Origin: RYN-428 sp035551995
Lineage (GTDB): Bacteria > Planctomycetota > Phycisphaerae > Tepidisphaerales > Tepidisphaeraceae
Direction: 5' to 3'
Assembly: GCA_035551995.1 (NCBI GenBank)
Contig: DASZME010000086.1
Location: 124,001-188,000, forward strand
DNA: 64,000 nucleotides
The first letter of the stretch is position 1, and the number at the start of each line of letters is the position of its first letter. This document shows positions 58,952 through 64,000 of the stretch, in pieces. The notes beneath the pieces were generated by a model. It had not been told where the DNA came from, made no database searches, and saw only the letters and a list, made by a program, of their open reading frames with translations. The translations under genes and the position numbers were made by a program.

Positions 58952-60607
58952 ATGGACAGCAGCTTTTTGCTCATCTTGTTGCTCGTGACGCCGCTGGCCG
59001 GCGCCGTCATCGGCGGTTTCCTTTCCGACGCCGCCGCCAAGGGCTGGGCGCTGGTCGTCAGCCTCGCCACGTTCGGCGTTTCGGTCTGGCTCGCCATGCG
59101 GTTCTTCGCCGGCGCCGATCTTGTCGTCCACCCGCCGTCCGCTCCCGCTCAACTGACCGCCATCGGCGCCAGCTTTTCGTTGGGCGTCACGCACATCAGC
59201 GTCTGGCTCATTTTGCTGACCACCTTCCTCCAACCGCTGGCGATCCTCTCCAGTTTCAAAAGCGTCACGATCCGCCAGCGCGAATATTACGCCTGGATCA
59301 ACGCGTTGCTCGTCGCGATGCTCGGCGTCTTTGTCGCACGCGACCTGCTCCTCTTCTATGTCTTCTTCGAGCTAACGCTCATCCCGATGTTCTTCATCAT
59401 CGGCATCTGGGGCGGACCCGAACGCAGGCATGCCGCCACCAAGTTTTTCCTCTTCACGTTCGCGGGAGGCGTGCTCACGTTGGCCGCGGCCGTCTACGTC
59501 GGCATGGCAGCCGGGACATTCGCCCTCGACGATTGGGGCGCCGGCGCCCTCATCCACAAATACAGCGTGATTCATTATGCCCAGCTTTATCTGACGCCCA
59601 CCGCCCGCTGGTGGGTGATGTGCGGCTTGCTCGCGGGCTTCGCCGTCAAAACACCGCTCTTTCCCGTCCATACCTGGCTTCCGCTCGCCCATACCGAAGC
59701 GCCGACCGCCGGCTCGGTCATCCTCGCCGGCGTTTTGCTGAAACTTGGCACCTACGGCCTGTTCATCCTCGCCGTTCCCATCGGCTTGATTGGCCAAACG
59801 GATTCGGTCATCCGCGAGTGGACCCACTTCATCGCCATCATCTGCATCATTGGCATCATCTACGGCGCCCTGTGCGCCTGGGTACAGCCCGACATCAAAA
59901 AGCTCGTCGCCTTTAGCTCGGTCTCCCACCTCGGCTTTTGCGTACTCGGGCTTTTCGCGCTCAACGACATCGGCATGCAAGGGTCCGTCCTCTACATGAT
60001 CAACCACGGCCTGAGCACCGGGGCGATGTTCCTCGTGATCGGCATGATCTACGACCGCTATCACACCCGCGACATCAATAAACTCTCCGGCCTTGCCGCG
60101 AATATGCCGGTGCTGTCGTTCTTCTTCATCTTCTTCACCCTCTCCAGCATCGGCCTTCCCGGATTGAACGGCTTTGTCAGCGAATTTCTAACGACGCTCG
60201 GCGCCTTCACGTCCCCGTACCTCAATCCCTGGTACGGATCGGTCGCCGCCATCGGTATTATTCTCGGCGCGGTGTATATGCTGCACATGGCCGCACGTGT
60301 CATCATGGGCCCGTTGAAAGTTCCCGACGTTGACCACGGAGACAATCATGATGACGCCCACGGGCATGGACACGGTCACGGCCTGAAAAAGAATGACATC
60401 GGCTTCCGCGAAGTCGGCATTCTAATTCCGCTCGCGATAGTTGTGATCATCATCGGCGTTAAGCCGGGCATCATTCTTAACGGCATGCGGACGCAGATCG
60501 AAGAATTACGCGAAGCGCCGGTGGTTCCGATGGCGCAGAAGATAACGTCGCCGGCAAACGCGGCTGTGGCACAGGCGGACGTGAAGATCGCGATCCCCAG
60601 TCGGTGA
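58952..60607 (+). CDS. nuoM: NADH-quinone oxidoreductase subunit M with short histidine-rich loop
   Basis: 551 residues. MLGVFVARDLLLFYVFFELTLIPMFFIIGIWGG, FAVKTPLFPVHTWLPLAHTEAPTAGSVILAGVLLKLGTYGL, and VAFSSVSHLGFCVLG with the conserved Glu, Lys and His residues. Near residues 459-480 it has DHGDNHDDAHGHGHGHG, a His/Asp cluster in a loop. Pumping subunit of the membrane arm. Starts 18 bases after nuoL. Confidence 0.94.
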   Translation: MDSSFLLILLLVTPLAGAVIGGFLSDAAAKGWALVVSLATFGVSVWLAMRFFAGADLVVHPPSAPAQLTAIGASFSLGVTHISVWLILLTTFLQPLAILSSFKSVTIRQREYYAWINALLVAMLGVFVARDLLLFYVFFELTLIPMFFIIGIWGGPERRHAATKFFLFTFAGGVLTLAAAVYVGMAAGTFALDDWGAGALIHKYSVIHYAQLYLTPTARWWVMCGLLAGFAVKTPLFPVHTWLPLAHTEAPTAGSVILAGVLLKLGTYGLFILAVPIGLIGQTDSVIREWTHFIAIICIIGIIYGALCAWVQPDIKKLVAFSSVSHLGFCVLGLFALNDIGMQGSVLYMINHGLSTGAMFLVIGMIYDRYHTRDINKLSGLAANMPVLSFFFIFFTLSSIGLPGLNGFVSEFLTTLGAFTSPYLNPWYGSVAAIGIILGAVYMLHMAARVIMGPLKVPDVDHGDNHDDAHGHGHGHGLKKNDIGFREVGILIPLAIVVIIIGVKPGIILNGMRTQIEELREAPVVPMAQKITSPANAAVAQADVKIAIPSR

Positions 60608-60680
60608 GGGATCTGCTCGTTTAGCTTCCACGTTCGGCATGCAATGGATCGCCGATCCGCGTGCGAGGTCGTTATCTTTG

Positions 60681-60716
60681 TTTAGCGGCCCCGCTTGCGG
60701 GACGCGTCTGGCAACG
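60681..60716 (-). repeat. Dispersed palindromic element, copy R9 (partial)
   Basis: TTTAGCGGCCCCGCTTGCGG and ACGCGTCTGGCAACG match the minus-strand family core; both ends are lost. It lies in the 207-bp gap between nuoM and nuoN, otherwise without a clear feature. Confidence 0.6.
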
Positions 60717-60814
60717 GTGAGAACAAGATATCGATTGTCGATGATTTCGCGCTTAGAGGTTTAAGCAGGGCAGCTAAATTAAATGAGTGCTTCGCACGCA
60801 GAAACCCTACAACT

Positions 60815-62527
60815 ATGAATTCGCTTCTCTACTCTCTCTGGCCCGAATTACTGCTGACGGCGACCGCCTGTTTGCTGTTTGTCCTTGGCGCCGTCCCGTC
60901 GGCCAATGCCCGGCGGCTGGTTCCGATCCTCGCCGTGGCCGCCTTGCTCGCCGTCGTCTTCGGCCTGCTCCGAAGCGAAGACGGCGGCCGTCTCATGACC
61001 GAACCTGATTTCACCAATACCGTCCTGGTCGGTAAATTCGCGCTCTATATCAAACTCCTTTCGGCGGCGGTGGCCATTCTCTTCGTCTTGCTTTCCTGGC
61101 CCACCGATCCGGCCCGCACCGGAAATTCCGCGCTGAACGTCGGAACCGAAGTCGGCGAATTCTTCGCCCTCATGCTCCTTTCCATCACCGGAATTTTTCT
61201 GGTCGCCAGCGCCAACGACATCATCCTTCTTTTTCTCGGGATCGAGCTGGCCAGCATTCCCACCTACATCATGGTCTCCATCTCCCGGCCGCTTCCTGTC
61301 GCCCAGGAAGCCGGCGTGAAATATTTTTTCCTGGGAGCGATGGCCGCCGCGCTCATGCTCTTTGGCTTCAGCTATCTCTACGGAACGACCGGCTCAACGT
61401 CGCTTCTGGAAATCCGCTCCAAGTTTCATCCCGGCATGGGCACGGGGCAATCCGCCTGGCAACTCCTGGCGGTGATCATGCTGTTGATGGGGTTCGCGTT
61501 TAAGCTCGCGGCCGTCCCATTGCACACCTACGCCGGCGACGTCTACCAGGGCGCCGCCACCCCGGTCACTGCGTTGCTGGCCTTCGTTCCCAAAACCTCC
61601 GGCATCGTCGCGCTCATCAAGCTGCTGGCCGCCGCGTCAGGTCCCGATTGGCACGCGCCCGACGTCATCATCAAACTGCTCTGGATCATCGCGGTTCTGA
61701 CGATGACCGTCGGCAATATCCTCGGCCTGATGCAGTCCAACATCAAGCGCGTTTTTGCGTACAGTTCCGTCGCCCACAGCGGATACATGCTGGTGGCGTT
61801 GACCGCGCTGATCGCCGCGTTTGGGCTGAAGGACGCCGCCGAGGTTCAAACTCAGGCGCTGGCCGGCGTGCTGTTTTATCTCTGTGCGTATGGCATCATG
61901 AACACCGGCGCGTTCGGCGTGCTGATGATGCTGCCGGGCCGGACCGACACCCACGGCCGCCACGACGCCGACGGCAATCCGCTTCCCACGGCCGGTTCCG
62001 CCGAGACCTTTGACGACATCGCCGGGCTTGGCCGCCGGCATATCGCGCTGGGGCTGGCGATGGCGGTCGCCTGTTTCAGCCTGACCGGCTTGCCGTTGAC
62101 GGTTGGCTTCCTCGGGAAAATTCTGATCATCACCCCGGCACTCGCGTTCTGGCATACGCCGGGGCATCCGTTCGCTCACATGATGATCTGGCTGGTCGTG
62201 CTGACGATGATTAACGCCGCGATATCGGCGGCTTATTATCTGAAAATCGTCGCGTTCCTGTTCCTCCGTCCCGAGCATGGGGAAACGATCGGCGTCGGAG
62301 CCGTCCCTCGCGCCGCGGCGCCGCTGTTTCGCTCCGTGCCGGTGACGCTGGCGATCGTTTTGTCCGTCTTCGGCACGCTCTATTTCGGCATGTTTTGGCC
62401 GGGAATATCTGACCTGACCACTCGCGTAAAAAGCGCGGCCGCGGGTTTCGTGCAGCTCCCCGGAACGACGGCGACGGCGACGCCGAAGCCGGCCGCTGTT
62501 TTGTCCGCACGCGCCGACGCGCGATAA
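60815..62527 (+). CDS. nuoN: NADH-quinone oxidoreductase subunit N
   Basis: 570 residues from ATG 60815; the frame opens earlier at 60695 but that part covers the R9 repeat. Motifs: LLFLGIELASIPTYIMVSISRP, FKLAAVPLHTYAGDVYQGAATPVTALLAFVPKTSGIVAL, VFAYSSVAHSGYMLVAL and FSLTGLPLTVGFLGK. Antiporter-like pumping subunit. Last gene of the block, followed by a strong inverted repeat. Confidence 0.94.
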   Translation: MNSLLYSLWPELLLTATACLLFVLGAVPSANARRLVPILAVAALLAVVFGLLRSEDGGRLMTEPDFTNTVLVGKFALYIKLLSAAVAILFVLLSWPTDPARTGNSALNVGTEVGEFFALMLLSITGIFLVASANDIILLFLGIELASIPTYIMVSISRPLPVAQEAGVKYFFLGAMAAALMLFGFSYLYGTTGSTSLLEIRSKFHPGMGTGQSAWQLLAVIMLLMGFAFKLAAVPLHTYAGDVYQGAATPVTALLAFVPKTSGIVALIKLLAAASGPDWHAPDVIIKLLWIIAVLTMTVGNILGLMQSNIKRVFAYSSVAHSGYMLVALTALIAAFGLKDAAEVQTQALAGVLFYLCAYGIMNTGAFGVLMMLPGRTDTHGRHDADGNPLPTAGSAETFDDIAGLGRRHIALGLAMAVACFSLTGLPLTVGFLGKILIITPALAFWHTPGHPFAHMMIWLVVLTMINAAISAAYYLKIVAFLFLRPEHGETIGVGAVPRAAAPLFRSVPVTLAIVLSVFGTLYFGMFWPGISDLTTRVKSAAAGFVQLPGTTATATPKPAAVLSARADAR

Positions 62528-62638
62528 TTACTAAAACGATATCCGTACCGTGAGCTTTTGGCTTCCAGCGAGCGGGATTCAGCGCGTTTTTCAGATTGCT
62601 GGCGCGTCCACCATGCGTGGGAACTAGTTTCATCACCC

Positions 62639-62720
62639 GACGCCGGTTCTGAGGTACTCCGAAGCGCCAGATCGAAGCGTCGCGGAATCCGGCTCTTCGG
62701 AGTACTTCAGAACCGGCGTC
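62639..62720 (+). terminator. 26-bp-arm inverted repeat after nuoN
   Basis: Left arm 62639-62664 (GACGCCGGTTCTGAGG...) and right arm 62695-62720 (CTTCGGAGTACTTCAG...) pair at 25 of 26 positions, with the one mismatch being a possible G-U pair. No T tract follows, so it may act as a rho-independent-like block, an mRNA 3' stabiliser, or simply be a mobile palindrome. Confidence 0.55.
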
Positions 62721-62789
62721 ACCACCAAACGCTCCGCCGCGCGATCGTTAACAAAACGTCGCACGTACTACCAAACTGAAAAAGGCTCC

Positions 62790-64000
62790 GTGGCGCCCTT
62801 TACCGTCGATCAGCTTATCGCATTCGCGCTGTCGCATCACCGTGCCGGTCGTTTCGCCGAGGCCGAAGGGATATATCGCAAGATTCTCGGGGAAAGCCCG
62901 GCTCACCCTGTCGCCCTCGATTACCTAGGCGTGCTAGCGTTGCAGACCGATCGGCTGGAACTGGGCGCCGGCATATTGCGGCAGGCGGTCGCCGTCTCCC
63001 CGTCCAACGCCAATGCCCATACGAATCTCGGCGAGTGTTACCGCCGGCTGGGAAAGCCGCACGAGGCGGCGGCGGCATTTCAGGAAGCCATCCGCCTCGC
63101 TCCCGGCGGCTTTGTCGCGCACAATAATTTTGGCGTGGCGCTTGCCGAGACGGGGCGATTCGACGAAGCGATCGCCGCCTATCGCAAGGCGATTTCCGCC
63201 GATCCCGGCTATGCCGACGCGTATACAAATTTGTGCAACGCGCTGCTTGGCGCGGGACGGGCGCGGGAGGCCGTGGTTGAGGGAGAGCGGGCGGTCGCCC
63301 TGAAGCCGTCGTCGGCGGCGATGCAGGTCAACCTTGGCGCCGCCCTGATGGCGGCGGGACGCTGCGCCGACGCCGTCGCCGCGTATCGCCGGGCGATCGA
63401 GCTTGATCCCCGCCATGCCGACGCGCACAGCAACCTGGGGAACGCATTATGCGCCGAAGGTCGCGTCGACGAGGCGCTGGCGGCTTCGGCGAAGGCGATC
63501 GAAGTCGATCCGCGGCTGATTCAATCCCACTGGAATTATGCGGTTATCCTGCTTCGCGCCGGTGATTTTGAACGTGGTTGGCGCGAGTATGAATGGCGCT
63601 GGAAGACGCAGGCGCATTTTCCAAAACCTCCGGCGCGTTTTCAGCCGCCTCGATTTCCCACGCCGCATTGGGACGGCTCCCCGCTGCAAGGGAAAACGAT
63701 TTTGCTTCATACCGAGCAGGGGTTTGGCGATGCGATTCAGTTTTGCCGATATGCGCCGATGGTCGCCCCGCTGGGAGCAGAGGTGATCGTGGAATGTCGC
63801 GCGGAGACGCGGGAGATTTTTCGCAGTTTGCCCCGCGTCGGCGCGGTCGTCGCGCGCGGCGAAACGCTCCCGCGATTCGACTGTCATTGCCCGTTGATGA
63901 GCCTTCCGCTTGCCTTGGGCACGACTTTGCGGAATGTCCCGGCCACGGTCCCGTATCTTTTTCCGCCGCCGGACATCGTCGGCGCATGGGCGGCGCGACT
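62790..64000 (+). CDS. TPR protein with glycosyltransferase-like region, 3' end cut by the window
   Basis: The gene starts at GTG 62790 (AAAGG upstream) and stays open to the right edge. About ten tetratricopeptide-type repeats (AEAEGIYRKILGESPAHPVALDYLG, AIAAYRKAISADPGYADAYTNL, AVAAYRRAIELDPRHADAHSNLGNAL) are followed by GWREYEWRW, ending in a GKTILLHTEQGFGDAIQFCRYAPMVAPLGAEVIVEC region typical of TPR proteins with a GT9-like C-terminal domain. It is a paralogue of the TPR part of the GT41 gene at 52913. The complete domain lies outside the window. Confidence 0.85.
   Translation, partial: MAPFTVDQLIAFALSHHRAGRFAEAEGIYRKILGESPAHPVALDYLGVLALQTDRLELGAGILRQAVAVSPSNANAHTNLGECYRRLGKPHEAAAAFQEAIRLAPGGFVAHNNFGVALAETGRFDEAIAAYRKAISADPGYADAYTNLCNALLGAGRAREAVVEGERAVALKPSSAAMQVNLGAALMAAGRCADAVAAYRRAIELDPRHADAHSNLGNALCAEGRVDEALAASAKAIEVDPRLIQSHWNYAVILLRAGDFERGWREYEWRWKTQAHFPKPPARFQPPRFPTPHWDGSPLQGKTILLHTEQGFGDAIQFCRYAPMVAPLGAEVIVECRAETREIFRSLPRVGAVVARGETLPRFDCHCPLMSLPLALGTTLRNVPATVPYLFPPPDIVGAWAAR

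Noticed and set aside
1..64000. CRISPR arrays, rRNA, tRNA genes, prophage or IS transposases
   Set aside because: None seen. The repeats present are dispersed palindromes, not arrays with regular spacers, and no transposase-like product was found.

Overview
The window is high-GC bacterial DNA and most probably comes from a member of the Planctomycetota, perhaps a Phycisphaerae-like lineage. No rRNA or other taxonomic marker is present, so this is inferred from gene content: a DUF1587/1595/1592/1588/1585 cytochrome-like protein, a DUF1552 partner, planctomycete-type c-type cytochrome domains, SPINDLY/GT41-like TPR glycosyltransferases, many secreted orphan proteins and abundant intergenic palindromes. 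No rRNA, tRNA, phage, IS transposase or CRISPR array was seen.

Layout. 1-16 kb: a membrane protein with a formylglycine-generating-enzyme-like C-terminus (cut by the left edge), an M48-like lipoprotein whose HExxH reads HAYAH, a secreted alpha/beta hydrolase, a GT4 glycosyltransferase divergent from a sulfotransferase, two NHL-type propeller proteins, an indel-damaged PIN toxin/antitoxin pair, a HupE/UreJ-like membrane protein, small zinc-ribbon and cysteine-cluster proteins and an SDR reductase. 16-27 kb: bifunctional PutA, two very small minus-strand genes, a serine-acetyltransferase-like enzyme, a cytochrome/LRR protein, a Uma2 nuclease and three tandem enolase-superfamily dehydratase paralogues. 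27-48 kb: a FAD oxidoreductase, the DUF1592 and DUF1552 partners separated by a membrane protein gene, PolX, an Rrf2 regulator, a DUF4105 protein, a HEAT lipoprotein, a coiled-coil membrane protein with a 55-aa membrane protein and a GNAT enzyme, a Crp/Fnr regulator and a UTP-glucose-1-phosphate uridylyltransferase. 48-62.5 kb: nuoG-H-I, two non-nuo genes, then nuoJ-K-L-M-N of respiratory complex I; nuoA-F are not in the window. 62.8-64 kb: a TPR protein gene running off the right edge.

How the genes relate. The clearest functional unit is the complex I block. PutA feeds electrons from proline oxidation to FAD and NAD and so connects to it through quinone and NADH. The enolase trio, FAD oxidoreductase, hydrolase, DUF1592/DUF1552 pair and cytochrome/LRR protein fit a periplasm-oriented saprotrophic lifestyle. 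The glycosyltransferases, sulfotransferase, serine acetyltransferase and nucleotide-sugar synthase suggest surface-glycan synthesis, but they are scattered.

The most unusual layer is repetitive DNA. A family of roughly 105-bp elements (nine full or partial copies found by eye) has a CCCCGCAAGCGGGG core and, in the better copies, GAGCGTTTTTC/GAAAAACGCTC-like ends. It lies in many intergenic gaps. One copy sits in frame inside the GT41 gene, directly followed by a second, unrelated 63-bp palindrome also in frame. This resembles the protein-coding palindromic elements known from Rickettsia. A separate 188-bp MITE-like inverted repeat and several other long palindromes occupy other gaps.
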